From positions 1 through 31,861 of the forward strand of contig JAZDJT010000022.1 of assembly GCA_043803845.1 (NCBI GenBank): DNA of 31,861 nucleotides, given 5' to 3'. This document shows, in pieces, positions 15,871 to 24,050 of the stretch. The notes beneath the pieces were generated by a model, which was not told the origin of the DNA, did no database searches, and saw only the letters and a program-made list of their open reading frames with translations. The DNA is from JAZDJT01 sp043803845 (GTDB lineage: Bacteria > Patescibacteriota > Minisyncoccia > Minisyncoccales > GCA-002788555). A program made the position numbers and the translations under genes. The number at the start of each line of letters is the position of its first letter. Position 1 is the stretch's first letter.

Positions 15871-17651
15871 TTCTTTTCTTCCGTTAACATTTTAGTTGTC
15901 TTAATAAACTGTTCTAATTTTATCTCTCCGATATCTCCCTTGCCTCGTTCCCTGGTTCTGACACTATCGTTTTTTTCTTCCCTGTCTCCGACAACAAGTA
16001 GGTAGGGTATTTTTTGAATTTCTCCGTCACGAATCTTTTTGGAAACGGTTTCGTTATCTCCCTTAACTTCAACTCGCGTCCCAGAATTTCGAAGATTTTT
16101 TTCGACGCGCTCGGAATAATTTTTATGTCGAGAGCCAATCGGAATTATCCAGGCCTGAACGGGTGAAAGCCAAAAGGGGAATGCGCCGGCGTAGTATTCT
16201 ATCAAAACACCCATAAATCTTTCCATTGAACCGAGAAGAGCCCTATGAATCATATAAGGAAGTTTCTTCTCTCCTTTTTCATCTATGTAATTGATTTTGA
16301 ATTTTTCCGGCAGATTAAAGTCAAACTGAATTGTTGTGCATTGCCACTCTCGCCCGAGAGAATCTTTTATTTTGATGTCGATCTTTGGTCCGTAAAACAC
16401 GCCTCCTCCCGGATCAACTTCGTATTTTAAATTTAGTTCCTTAAGAACATATCTAAGAGCTTTAGTTGCTTTATCCCACATTTTTAAGTCTCCAGCATAT
16501 TTTTCAGGACGAGTTGAAAGATATATATTGTATTCCTTAAATCCGAAATCACCAAGCGTTTTAAGCGCTTGTTTTACAAGCTTTGTAAGTTCTTTTACCA
16601 TCTGCTCCGGAGTACAAATTAAATGGGCATCATCTTGAGTAAATCCACGAACACGAGTTAGCCCATGGAGCGTGCCTGACCGTTCATACCTGTAAACCGT
16701 TCCCAGTTCCGCTAATTTGAAAGGAAGATCTCTGTAGCTCCTTATTTTTGAATTATAGACATAAACATGAAATGGGCAGTTCATCGGTTTTAAAAGATAC
16801 TCTTGTTTTATCTCTGCCTTTTTCCCTTTTTGTTTATCCTCTAAGCTCTGGCCGATTTCAAGCGGGGGATACATGCTTTCATTGTAAAAGTTCCAGTGCC
16901 CTGATATTTCCCAAAGTTTCCTGCTACCAATATGAGGAGTATAAATCCATTGATAACCTTCTTTGGATAATTCGTTATAAAGGTATTCTTCTATTTGTTT
17001 TCTTACGATAGCGCCTTTTGGCAGCCATAAAGGCAAGCCAGCGCCGATTTCTTCATTTAACAAGAATAGTTCAAGCTTTTGACCCAAAACTCTGTGGTCT
17101 CTTTTTTCGGCCTCTTTTTGCAGTTCCAGGTATTTTTCCAGCTCTTTTTTGCTGCTAAAGGCTATGCCGTAAATTCTCTGCAGCATCGGGTTCTTTTCGC
17201 TTCCTCTCCAGTATGCTCCGGAAACCCTTAGCAACTTAAATGAGTTAATATCCAGTTCGCTCGTTGACTTTACGTGAGGTCCCTTGCAGAGGTCGATAAA
17301 ATCTCCGGTCTGATAAATTGTAACCCTCTCTTCTTTATTCGGATTTAAATCTTCGGTACCCTTTTTGATTATGTCCAACTTATAAGGCTGATTAGCTTTT
17401 GAGAATGTTTTTTTCGCTTCTCCTAGAGAGACGTTTTTTCTCGTAAACTTCAAGTCCTTCTTAATTAATTCCCTCATCTTTTTTTCTATCTCCGGTAAGT
17501 CCTGGACGTTTAGGTTTTTTTTCAGCTCGAAATCGTAATAAAAGCCGTTCTCGATTGCCGGCCCCATTCCAAGTTTAGCCTCGGGAAATAATTCTTGGAC
17601 CGCCGCGGCCATGATATGAGATAGAGAATGACGTATTATCTCTGTTTTCAT
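15867..17651 (-). CDS. thrS: Threonyl-tRNA synthetase, form lacking the TGS domain
   Basis: This class II enzyme charges tRNA-Thr and edits serine. The protein starts directly at the editing domain (IIRHSLSHIMAAAV, His8 and His12; partner C-x-x-x-H in DLCKGPHV), so the usual N-terminal TGS domain of about 60 residues is absent. The catalytic zinc ligands are visible in MNCPFH, DDAHLIC and MIHRALLGS. Motif 2 is RYERSGTLHGLTRVRGFTQ, and the anticodon-binding domain starts near PVQAWIIPIG. The total of 594 residues matches that loss. It lies 52 bases after dnaE and overlaps miaB by 4 bases. Confidence 0.96.
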   Translation of the reverse strand: MKTEIIRHSLSHIMAAAVQELFPEAKLGMGPAIENGFYYDFELKKNLNVQDLPEIEKKMRELIKKDLKFTRKNVSLGEAKKTFSKANQPYKLDIIKKGTEDLNPNKEERVTIYQTGDFIDLCKGPHVKSTSELDINSFKLLRVSGAYWRGSEKNPMLQRIYGIAFSSKKELEKYLELQKEAEKRDHRVLGQKLELFLLNEEIGAGLPLWLPKGAIVRKQIEEYLYNELSKEGYQWIYTPHIGSRKLWEISGHWNFYNESMYPPLEIGQSLEDKQKGKKAEIKQEYLLKPMNCPFHVYVYNSKIRSYRDLPFKLAELGTVYRYERSGTLHGLTRVRGFTQDDAHLICTPEQMVKELTKLVKQALKTLGDFGFKEYNIYLSTRPEKYAGDLKMWDKATKALRYVLKELNLKYEVDPGGGVFYGPKIDIKIKDSLGREWQCTTIQFDFNLPEKFKINYIDEKGEKKLPYMIHRALLGSMERFMGVLIEYYAGAFPFWLSPVQAWIIPIGSRHKNYSERVEKNLRNSGTRVEVKGDNETVSKKIRDGEIQKIPYLLVVGDREEKNDSVRTRERGKGDIGEIKLEQFIKTTKMLTEEKK

Positions 17652-17703
17652 ATAATCATGATAGCACTTTAGTGTTATAAAATGAAAATTTTCGCCGAGA
17701 ATT

Positions 17704-19833
17704 TTATACGACCTCTTCCACCTCTTCGCTGATTAATTTCAGAGAGCCGTCTCTGTCGGAAAGCCTGCCTTTTATTTTTATTATTTTGTTTTCCTGGAAT
17801 AAGAGAGGGTTAGTTTTGAGGACGTCGGGGAAAACCAGAACCTCGATCCGTCCGCTCAAATCTTCTATTGATAAAAAGAGCATAACGTCACCCTGTCGCG
17901 TGACTATTTTCTGTATCTTGGAGATAACGCCGGCGACTCTGACTCTTCGAGAAACAAGTCCAAGAGAAAGATTATTGATTGGTATTGTATTTTTTATTTT
18001 GTCTTTCACCCATTCCAAAGGGTGCGAAGAGACAAACACTCCCAACAGTTCTTTTTCCCAAATAATTTTTTCGTTTTTGGTTAACGGTTTAGGATTGTTT
18101 TTTAAGGTTAAGCCGGAGAGGTTTATCTTTTTACCTTGACTGTTGCTGAAGCCATTTTTAACGGAAAACAGGGAACCGTCGCCATTGATTTTCTTCCTTT
18201 GAGATTCTCTGGCGAACTCAAGTATAGTCTCAAGATTGTAAAGCAATTTTCCCCTGTCGGCCAACTTGTCGAACGACCCCGATTTTATTAAGCTTTCGAT
18301 TGATTTTTTGTTTAAGACTTCGCTGGGTATTCTTTCAATAAAGTCCTCGATGGAAGAAAATCGGCCTTTCTTTTTGCGCTCCTGGACAATTTTTTCAACG
18401 ATGTTGTGGCCGACATTCTTGATTGCGGTCAGACCGAAACGTATCGTGTTGTCGTTGATAACGGTGAACTTAGAAATGCTCTCGTTGATGTCCGGAGGGA
18501 GAACTTTTATGCTCATTCTTTTTGCCTCCTCCAGCAAGATTCTTAATCTATCAATGTTTTTCTGCTCGCTATTCATTAGAACCGCCATGAACTCTATGGG
18601 AAAGTGGGACTTCAAATAAGCTGTCTGATAAGCAATTGTGGCATAGGAGACGCTGTGACTCTTGTTGAAGCCGTATCTGGCGAAAGGCAAGATCCAGTTC
18701 CAAATCTTTTCAGCCGTCCCTCTGGCGATTTTATTTTTAATCGTCCCCTTTATAAATTTTTCTTCTTGCTCAACTAATAGCGACTTGATCTTTTTGCCAA
18801 CCGCCTTACGAAGTACGTCGGCTTCGCCCATACTAAAGCCGGCTAGCTCCTGAGCGATTTTCATAAGCTGTTCTTGGTAGATGACAACTCCGTAAGTATC
18901 CTCAAGGATGGGTTTTAATTTTGGGTGCAGATATTCTATTTTTTTTCTGTTGTACTTTCTATTTATGTATTCGGGTATAAGCTCCATCGGGCCGGGGCGG
19001 AAGAGAGCTATCATGGCCACGATGTCTTCAAATTGAGTCGGTCTCAGCTCTTTTAAGTATCTCTTCATCCCCTCCGACTCTAACTGAAATATGCCGGTGG
19101 TGTCCGCTCGCTGCAAAAGTTGATAGACCCTGTTATCATCCAGGGGCAGATTAGAAACGTCAATCTCTATTTTGTGAAACTTCTTTATCAGAATTAGAGC
19201 GTCTTCTATTATTGTTAAGTTACGCAGTCCCAAGAAATCCATTTTTAACAGACCTAAGCTTTCAATTGAGTGCATCTCATACTGGGTGATGATAGTTTGG
19301 TCGCCCTGAGAGGCATATTGGAGTGGGATTGTATCTGTCAGCGGGGTAGAGGATATAACGACTCCGCAGGCATGGGTGGAAGCGTGCCTCGCCACCCCTT
19401 CCAGTTTTCTACCTATCTTAATCATTTTTTTTGCTTGGGGATCCTCTTCATAAATCTGCCGAAATTCCCTGACCTTTGAAAGAGCTTCTTTCAGGGTGGA
19501 AAAGAGAGGAATCATCTTGGCGATTCTGTCGCAATAACTGTATTTGTAACCTAGGGCTCTGCCAACATCTCTTATGACTTGTTTTGCCGCCATCGTGCCA
19601 AAGGTGATAAGCCGTGCTACCCTGTCTTTGCCGTATTTCTCCGACACGTAATCAATCACCTCGTCTCTTCGAGTGTCGGCGAAATCGAGGTCTATGTCCG
19701 GCAGGCCGGCAACTCTCTCCGGATTTAAAAATCTCTCAAACAAAAGATTGTATTTTAAAGGGTCAACACCTGTGATGTTCAAAAGGTAAGAGGCCAAAGA
19801 ACCAGCGGCACTTCCTCTGCCGGGGCCAACCAC
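17704..19833 (-). CDS. dnaE: DNA polymerase III alpha subunit, C-terminal part after an apparent frameshift
   Basis: This piece carries the polymerase core of the replicative DNA polymerase. It starts with the palm sequence VGPGRGSAAGSLASYLL and has the catalytic aspartates in LPDIDLDF. Fingers and little-finger segments follow (FRPGPMELIPEYINRK, YGVVIYQEQLMKIAQ, FNKSHSVSYATIAYQTAYLK). A helix-hairpin-helix region and a C-terminal OB fold (VRVAGVISKIQKIVTRQG, LSGRIEVLVF) complete it. The nominal GTG start is not real: the codons just upstream continue the family sequence. With one A restored at 19841-19847 the whole enzyme would be 1062 residues, a normal DnaE length. Confidence 0.9.
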   Translation of the reverse strand: MVGPGRGSAAGSLASYLLNITGVDPLKYNLLFERFLNPERVAGLPDIDLDFADTRRDEVIDYVSEKYGKDRVARLITFGTMAAKQVIRDVGRALGYKYSYCDRIAKMIPLFSTLKEALSKVREFRQIYEEDPQAKKMIKIGRKLEGVARHASTHACGVVISSTPLTDTIPLQYASQGDQTIITQYEMHSIESLGLLKMDFLGLRNLTIIEDALILIKKFHKIEIDVSNLPLDDNRVYQLLQRADTTGIFQLESEGMKRYLKELRPTQFEDIVAMIALFRPGPMELIPEYINRKYNRKKIEYLHPKLKPILEDTYGVVIYQEQLMKIAQELAGFSMGEADVLRKAVGKKIKSLLVEQEEKFIKGTIKNKIARGTAEKIWNWILPFARYGFNKSHSVSYATIAYQTAYLKSHFPIEFMAVLMNSEQKNIDRLRILLEEAKRMSIKVLPPDINESISKFTVINDNTIRFGLTAIKNVGHNIVEKIVQERKKKGRFSSIEDFIERIPSEVLNKKSIESLIKSGSFDKLADRGKLLYNLETILEFARESQRKKINGDGSLFSVKNGFSNSQGKKINLSGLTLKNNPKPLTKNEKIIWEKELLGVFVSSHPLEWVKDKIKNTIPINNLSLGLVSRRVRVAGVISKIQKIVTRQGDVMLFLSIEDLSGRIEVLVFPDVLKTNPLLFQENKIIKIKGRLSDRDGSLKLISEEVEEVV

Positions 19834-20891
19834 AATCTTATTTTTTTAGCCCAGTTGACAAAGTCTTGAACTATTAAAAAGTAAGAGGAGAATCCAGTAC
19901 GCTTTATCATTGATAGTTCGTACCCGAGTCTCTCTTCTATCTGTGCTGTCACCTCCGAGAAACGATTTTTTAGTCCCGCTCGACATAGTTCTTCTAAATA
20001 TTCGTCTGGCTTTTTACCGTTGGGCACCTTAAAAAGGGGTAGTTGGGTTTTACCGAGCTTGAAATCGAGAGAGACCGACGCCGCTATTTTCTGGGTATTT
20101 TCTATCGCCTCCGGCACTTCTTCAAAAAACTTTTCCATTTCTTCCTGGGAATGAAGAGAGAAGTTGTCTTGCTTCATTGTCAATCTCTCCGTGTCATTGG
20201 GGTCGGCGTTAGTGTTAATCAACATTAAGATGTCCTGCGCTTCGGAGTCCTCGTTTTTTAAATAGTGGACGTCGTTGGTAGCAACCAAGGGTATGTTAAG
20301 TTTCTTTGACATTAAAATTAGTGCTTTGTTCACCGTCTTTTGCTCGGGGATATTGGGGTGAGGCTGCAGTTCCAGGTAAAAATTATCTTTACCGAAAATA
20401 GAATTGTATTCCTGCGCAAGTTGTTCTGCCTCCTTGATTTTACCGGATAAAATCAGTTGTGGTATTTTGCCTTGCAGGCAGGCGGAGAGACCAATCAGTC
20501 CCTTGGAGTGTTTTTCAAGAAGTTTTTGGTCGATTCGGGGTTTGTAATAAAATCCTTCCGTCCAAGCCTTGGTGGTAAGTTTGACCAAATTGCGATAACC
20601 ATCGGGGTTTTTCGCTATCAATAATAAGTGATATCTCTTGTCGTCGATGTTGGGACGTCGCTGGTCCATACCCTCTAAAGCCAAGTACATTTCTTCGCCG
20701 ATTAGAGGTTTCACTCCGATGTTCTTGGCTTTCTGGTAAAATTCAATCGCTCCGTACAAAGCCCCGTGGTCGGTCAGCGCCACAGAATCCATTCCCAGCT
20801 CTTTGGCATAGTTTAGGAGTTCGTCTATCTTTGGCAGTCCGTCCAGGAGAGAAAAATGAGAGTGTACGTGAAGGTGAGTAAACTTTGACAT
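19779..20891 (-). CDS. dnaE: DNA polymerase III alpha subunit, N-terminal part before an apparent frameshift
   Basis: This holds the PHP domain and the start of the palm. PHP metal-site motifs are THLHVHSHFSLLDG, ALTDHGALYG, and ATNDVHYL. The match ends at about residue 350 in FSSYFLIVQDFVNWAKK; the next residues (IRLWLAPAEE) are out-of-frame reading of the VGPGRGSA motif. The ATG at 20891 is preceded by a hairpin-rich leader and a promoter at 20979-21007. All catalytic regions exist across the two frames, so the damage is one base only. Confidence 0.9.
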   Translation of the reverse strand: MSKFTHLHVHSHFSLLDGLPKIDELLNYAKELGMDSVALTDHGALYGAIEFYQKAKNIGVKPLIGEEMYLALEGMDQRRPNIDDKRYHLLLIAKNPDGYRNLVKLTTKAWTEGFYYKPRIDQKLLEKHSKGLIGLSACLQGKIPQLILSGKIKEAEQLAQEYNSIFGKDNFYLELQPHPNIPEQKTVNKALILMSKKLNIPLVATNDVHYLKNEDSEAQDILMLINTNADPNDTERLTMKQDNFSLHSQEEMEKFFEEVPEAIENTQKIAASVSLDFKLGKTQLPLFKVPNGKKPDEYLEELCRAGLKNRFSEVTAQIEERLGYELSMIKRTGFSSYFLIVQDFVNWAKKIRLWLAPAEEVPLVLWPLTF

Positions 20892-20898
20892 AAGTTTG

Positions 20899-20972
20899 TC
20901 TTAGCTTCGTCAACCACGAAGTAAGATAAAAAAACAAGTTTTTTCTTTCAGATAAAAAAACAAGTTTTTCTT
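20899..20972 (-). promoter_or_regulatory. Structured leader of dnaE: hairpin plus tandem repeat
   Basis: An 11-bp stem (TCTTA-CTTCGT paired with ACGAAG-TAAGA, one bulged base at 20904, loop 20911-20915) spans 20899-20926 and ends 8 bases before the dnaE ATG. Upstream lie two near-identical copies of GATAAAAAAACAAGTTTTT, at 20925-20947 and 20951-20972 on the plus strand, 26 bases apart. Each copy can itself fold as A5/CTTG/T5. All of this lies between the predicted transcription start and the gene. Confidence 0.55.
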
Positions 20973-20978
20973 CCTATC

Positions 20979-21007
20979 ATCATATTCAATCACAGGTTTT
21001 TTTACAA
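20979..21007 (-). promoter_or_regulatory. Sigma-70-type promoter of dnaE
   Basis: On the minus strand TTGTAA (21007-21002), a 17-base spacer and TATGAT (20984-20979) lie about 88 bases before the dnaE start. The spacing is ideal and both boxes are close to consensus. Confidence 0.6.
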
Positions 21008-21084
21008 GATTGAAAAAAACAAAAAAAGCTGGATTACTTTTCCACTTTGCCAACACTTTACATTATTTCCATTTTGAGGGTAAA

Positions 21085-21090
21085 TATAAT
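21085..21090 (+). promoter_or_regulatory. Possible -10 box of rnhB
   Basis: A perfect TATAAT lies 24 bases before the rnhB start codon. No convincing -35 hexamer is found at 16-18 bases upstream, so the call is tentative. Confidence 0.35.
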
Positions 21091-21114
21091 TAATTTGACT
21101 TCAAATGATTTAGT

Positions 21115-21741
21115 ATGAATCCGAATTTTCGCTTAGAGAGAAAACTGAAAAGAGAAGGTTATAAAAACGTTGTCGGAATTGATGAGGCCGGGAGAGGTCC
21201 TTTAGCAGGGCCCGTCTTTGCCGCGGCGGTTTTAATTAAAAACCCAAAGGTAAAAATATTAAAGAAGGTCCGTGATTCAAAAGATCTGACGCCTCTCCAA
21301 AGAGAAAAAATTTTTAAGGTGTTGATAAAAAATAAAGATATAGAATGGGGGATAGGTCAGGCTTCGGAAAAAACTATAGATAAAATTAATATCCTGGAAG
21401 CCACCAAATTGGCGATGGTTAGGGCGGTAAAAAAGTTGGAGAAAAAGAAAGCAGGGAAAACTGACTTTCTCGTTATCGATGGCAATTTCAGGATAGGCAG
21501 TTCTTTAAAACGCCGCCAGAGACCGATAGAGAAAGCCGATGCAAAAATTCTCTCTTGCTCCTGCGCCTCTATATTAGCAAAAGTTAGCCGCGACAAATTG
21601 ATGACAAGGCTCGGCAAGAGATACCCTAAATATAAATTTGAAAAGCACAAAGGTTACGGAACCAAGCTGCATTTTAAATTATTAAAAAAATACGGGCCTT
21701 GCAGAATCCACAGAAAGAGTTTTAAGCCCGTAAAGGATTAA
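21115..21741 (+). CDS. rnhB: Ribonuclease HII
   Basis: RNase HII removes ribonucleotides and RNA primers paired with DNA. The acidic active site is visible as Asp23-Glu24 in GIDEAGRGPLAGPV, an Asp in FLVIDGNF, and another in EKADAKILSCSCASILAKVSRD. The C-terminal KYKFEKHKGYGTKLHFKLLKKYGPCRIHRKSF is a family signature. The 208-residue length is normal. It is divergent from dnaE. Confidence 0.96.
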   Translation: MNPNFRLERKLKREGYKNVVGIDEAGRGPLAGPVFAAAVLIKNPKVKILKKVRDSKDLTPLQREKIFKVLIKNKDIEWGIGQASEKTIDKINILEATKLAMVRAVKKLEKKKAGKTDFLVIDGNFRIGSSLKRRQRPIEKADAKILSCSCASILAKVSRDKLMTRLGKRYPKYKFEKHKGYGTKLHFKLLKKYGPCRIHRKSFKPVKD

Positions 21742-21775
21742 CAGGGGTAATAAAACGAAACACTCCTTCAATCAT

Positions 21776-21804
21776 TTGCGCACTTATTATTTTTCTGCTA
21801 TATT
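21776..21804 (+). promoter_or_regulatory. Promoter of the rpmF-nusB-rnc-rpsP group
   Basis: TTGCGC (21776-21781), a 17-base spacer and TATATT (21799-21804) lie 43 bases before the L32 start. An AT-only stretch follows up to the ATG, with no Shine-Dalgarno sequence. Confidence 0.55.
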
Positions 21805-21846
21805 AGTAATTACAAAAATTTAATTTTTAAAAAAAATTTTTAAAAC

Positions 21847-22137
21847 ATGACAGCTCCCAAACAACGTCACACCAAATCGAGGAGAGACAAAAGAAGACAG
21901 AATTTGAAATTAAAGAAACAAACTTTTTCCGTCTGCCCGAAATGCCAAAGCCCGATTTTACCGCATCATACCTGCCCCAAATGCGGCTATTACAGGGGCA
22001 GAGAAGTGATTGATGTTTTGGCCAAACTTGAAAAGAAAGAAAAAAAGCAGAGAGAAAGAGAAATCAAACAGGCCGAGAGAGAAAAGGCCCCAAAAGAAAA
22101 ATCCTTATCAATGGAAGAACTTTCCAAAAAAAAGTAA
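21847..22137 (+). CDS. rpmF: 50S ribosomal protein L32 with an extended tail
   Basis: The first 55 residues are L32: AxPKQRHTKSRRDKRR opening and a zinc ribbon with C30-x2-C33 and C43-x2-C46 (CPKC, CPKC). Residues 56-96 form a K/E-rich, probably helical tail not found in typical 55-60 residue L32. It starts a run of genes for ribosome building and RNA processing (nusB, rnc, rpsP). Confidence 0.92.
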   Translation: MTAPKQRHTKSRRDKRRQNLKLKKQTFSVCPKCQSPILPHHTCPKCGYYRGREVIDVLAKLEKKEKKQREREIKQAEREKAPKEKSLSMEELSKKK

Positions 22138-22203
22138 TCCTGTTCCCGGAATTATTTGTCGTTGGTTAATTAGTCATTTATTATTGTTAATTGTCTCTGA
22201 ACT

Positions 22204-22701
22204 ATGGCATATCGTCATCTTTCGCGCTCCATTGCCATGCAGTCTCTATACGAGAGAGATTTTAGAGGTCTTTCCGACGATAAATTGAAGGAAACAGCTG
22301 AGAGAAACATAAGAGAATTTGGGCCGGGCATGGAGGATACGGAGTTCACCAAAAGAATAATAGCAGGCACCCTTAAAAATTTAAAAAACATTGATAAGGT
22401 GATTGGAAAATCAGCTCCCAAATTTTCGATCTCCCAGATTAACATTATAGATAGAAATGTTTTGAGAATCGGTGTCTTTGAGTTGCTCTATGCCGACAAG
22501 AACGAAGTTCCGCCAAAGGTGGCGATTAACGAGGCTGTAGAATTAGCTAAAAACTTCAGCGGAGAGGCTTCGAGAAAATTTGTCAACGGAGTTTTGGGTA
22601 CTATCTATAACACACTGAAAGAAAAAGAAGAGAAAGAGAAAGAAGAGAAAGTAAATAATACGCCTCTTCCAAGTGAAGGGGCAAAAAAGGAGAAGAAGTA
22701 A
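22204..22701 (+). CDS. nusB: Transcription antitermination factor NusB
   Basis: NusB binds boxA RNA with S10 and supports rRNA transcription. The opening RHLSRSIAMQSLYERDF and the C-terminal helices ISQINIIDRNVLRIGVFELLY, PPKVAINEAVELAKNFSGEASRKFVNGVLGTIY are diagnostic. The fold ends near residue 140; a charged tail (KEKEEKEKEEK and a lysine end) follows. It is located between rpmF and rnc, 23 bases before the latter. Confidence 0.94.
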   Translation: MAYRHLSRSIAMQSLYERDFRGLSDDKLKETAERNIREFGPGMEDTEFTKRIIAGTLKNLKNIDKVIGKSAPKFSISQINIIDRNVLRIGVFELLYADKNEVPPKVAINEAVELAKNFSGEASRKFVNGVLGTIYNTLKEKEEKEKEEKVNNTPLPSEGAKKEKK

Positions 22702-22724
22702 AAACCTTTCTTTGATAAATCGTT

Positions 22725-23441
22725 ATGCAAAAGACTTCAGCGTCTGAAAGAGAAATAGAAAAAAAAATAGAAGAGCTGGAGAAAATTCTGGGAGTTCATT
22801 TTACGAATAAGGAACTATTGAGGAACGCCTTGACTCACCGATCCTATCTAAATGAAAATCCAGGATTTTCCACAGAACACAATGAGAGATTAGAGTTTTT
22901 GGGAGACAGCATTTTAGAGCTGCTTGTTAGCGAGTGTTTGTTCAAAGAATTGAAAAGACCGGAGGGCGAGATGACTAATTTACGGGCGGCGTTAGTTAAT
23001 TCTGAGTCGCTTTCGGAAATCGCGAAGGAGCTTGAGATAGAAAAATATTTATTTTTATCCAGAGGAGAAGCTAAAGACACCGGAAGAGCAAGGGCTTCAA
23101 TTTTAGCAAATGCTCTCGAAGCGATAATAGGAGCGATATACTTGGACCGGGGGATAGAAGAGACGAGATGTTTTGTCAGAAATAACATTCTGAACCTTTT
23201 AAAGGATGTTCTTGAAAAAAAAGTCATAAAAGATTATAAAACACAGTTCCAGGAATCGGCTCAGGAAAAATACAGCATAACCCCATCGTATAAAGTTTTG
23301 AGAGAATGGGGGCCAGACCACGAGAAGAAATTTTTGGTAGGGGTATTTCTTAACAAAAATATAATAGCCAAAGGTCAAGGATTTTCTAAACAGGAAGCGG
23401 AAGAAGAGGCGGCACGCATAGCCTTAAAAGAATTAAAATAA
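22725..23441 (+). CDS. rnc: Ribonuclease III
   Basis: RNase III cuts double-stranded RNA, including rRNA precursors. The signature NERLEFLGDSILELLVSE gives the metal-binding acidic residues, together with NALEAIIGAIYLDRG. A double-stranded RNA-binding domain occupies about residues 165-238 (DYKTQFQESAQEKYSITPSYKVL, GQGFSKQEAEEEAARIALKEL). The 238-residue length is normal. The position next to nusB and rpsP fits a role in rRNA maturation. Confidence 0.96.
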   Translation: MQKTSASEREIEKKIEELEKILGVHFTNKELLRNALTHRSYLNENPGFSTEHNERLEFLGDSILELLVSECLFKELKRPEGEMTNLRAALVNSESLSEIAKELEIEKYLFLSRGEAKDTGRARASILANALEAIIGAIYLDRGIEETRCFVRNNILNLLKDVLEKKVIKDYKTQFQESAQEKYSITPSYKVLREWGPDHEKKFLVGVFLNKNIIAKGQGFSKQEAEEEAARIALKELK

Positions 23442-23462
23442 TTTTTACTAAAAAAATTTAAT

Positions 23463-23888
23463 ATGTTAGTCATTCGTCTTCAACGCACAGGTAAGAGAAA
23501 CCAGCCCTTTTTCAGAATAGTATTGACAGAGAAAACATCGCCGATTAAGGGCAAATATATTGAGGCCTTGGGCTTCTTGAACCCGGAAAAAAAGAAGAGT
23601 CAAATTAAACAAGACAGGATAAAGTACTGGATTTCAAAGGGGGCTGTTCCTTCTGATACGGTTTATAATCTTTTGGTTGAAAAAAAGATAATAGATAAGC
23701 CTAAAATTAAGATAAAGATTAAAAGTAAAAAGAAGGGAGAGAAAGCCAAGACCGAAGAGAAAACGAAATCCAAAGAAATAGTAAAAGAAATTCCTAAAGA
23801 GTCATCGTTAAAGAAAACCGCAGAAAAAACTGAAAAGAAAAGTAACCCAGAAAAACCTCAAGAAAAAGTTGCAGAGGTGAAGAAATGA
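23463..23888 (+). CDS. rpsP: 30S ribosomal protein S16 with an extended tail
   Basis: The core (residues 1 to about 80) has the S16 start MLVIRLQRTGKRNQPFFRIV, then GKYIEALGFLNP and RIKYWISKGAVPSDTVYNLL. The last 60 residues are almost entirely K, E, T, S and P, and have no visible fold. S16 helps early assembly of the 30S body. The rimM and trmD genes that usually follow rpsP are absent here; ppsA comes next after a 162-base gap. Confidence 0.94.
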   Translation: MLVIRLQRTGKRNQPFFRIVLTEKTSPIKGKYIEALGFLNPEKKKSQIKQDRIKYWISKGAVPSDTVYNLLVEKKIIDKPKIKIKIKSKKKGEKAKTEEKTKSKEIVKEIPKESSLKKTAEKTEKKSNPEKPQEKVAEVKK

Positions 23889-24050
23889 ACCTCTCCGGCC
23901 TAAAGACCGAGAGAGTTTCTTGGTAAGGTATTAATGTTTTATTTCTTCGGCTTCGTCCCGCCTGAAAGCAGCGATTTCACCGAAGAAAACCAATAAATCA
24001 TCAAGGTCAATAAAATTAATTCTAAAAAATAATCAGGAAGTTTTTTATTT
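23889..24050. other. Gap between rpsP and ppsA with a nested inverted repeat
   Basis: The gap holds no clear gene. Around 23942-23988 an outer pair TTTCTTCGG / CCGAAGAAA encloses an inner hairpin TGAAA-GCAGCGA-TTTCA. It lacks a T-tract, so a terminator role is unproven. On the minus strand a short hydrophobic reading frame crosses the same bases (see findings). Confidence 0.4.

Noticed and set aside
20925..20972. CRISPR array
   Set aside because: Only two copies separated by 3-4 bases; no spacers and no cas genes.
21074..21100. TTGAGG/TTGACT as a -35 for rnhB
   Set aside because: Neither has correct spacing to the TATAAT at 21085-21090.
20892..21114. Replication origin at the divergent dnaE/rnhB gap
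   Set aside because: The gap is AT-rich with repeats, but has no DnaA-box cluster and no dnaA or dnaN next to it.
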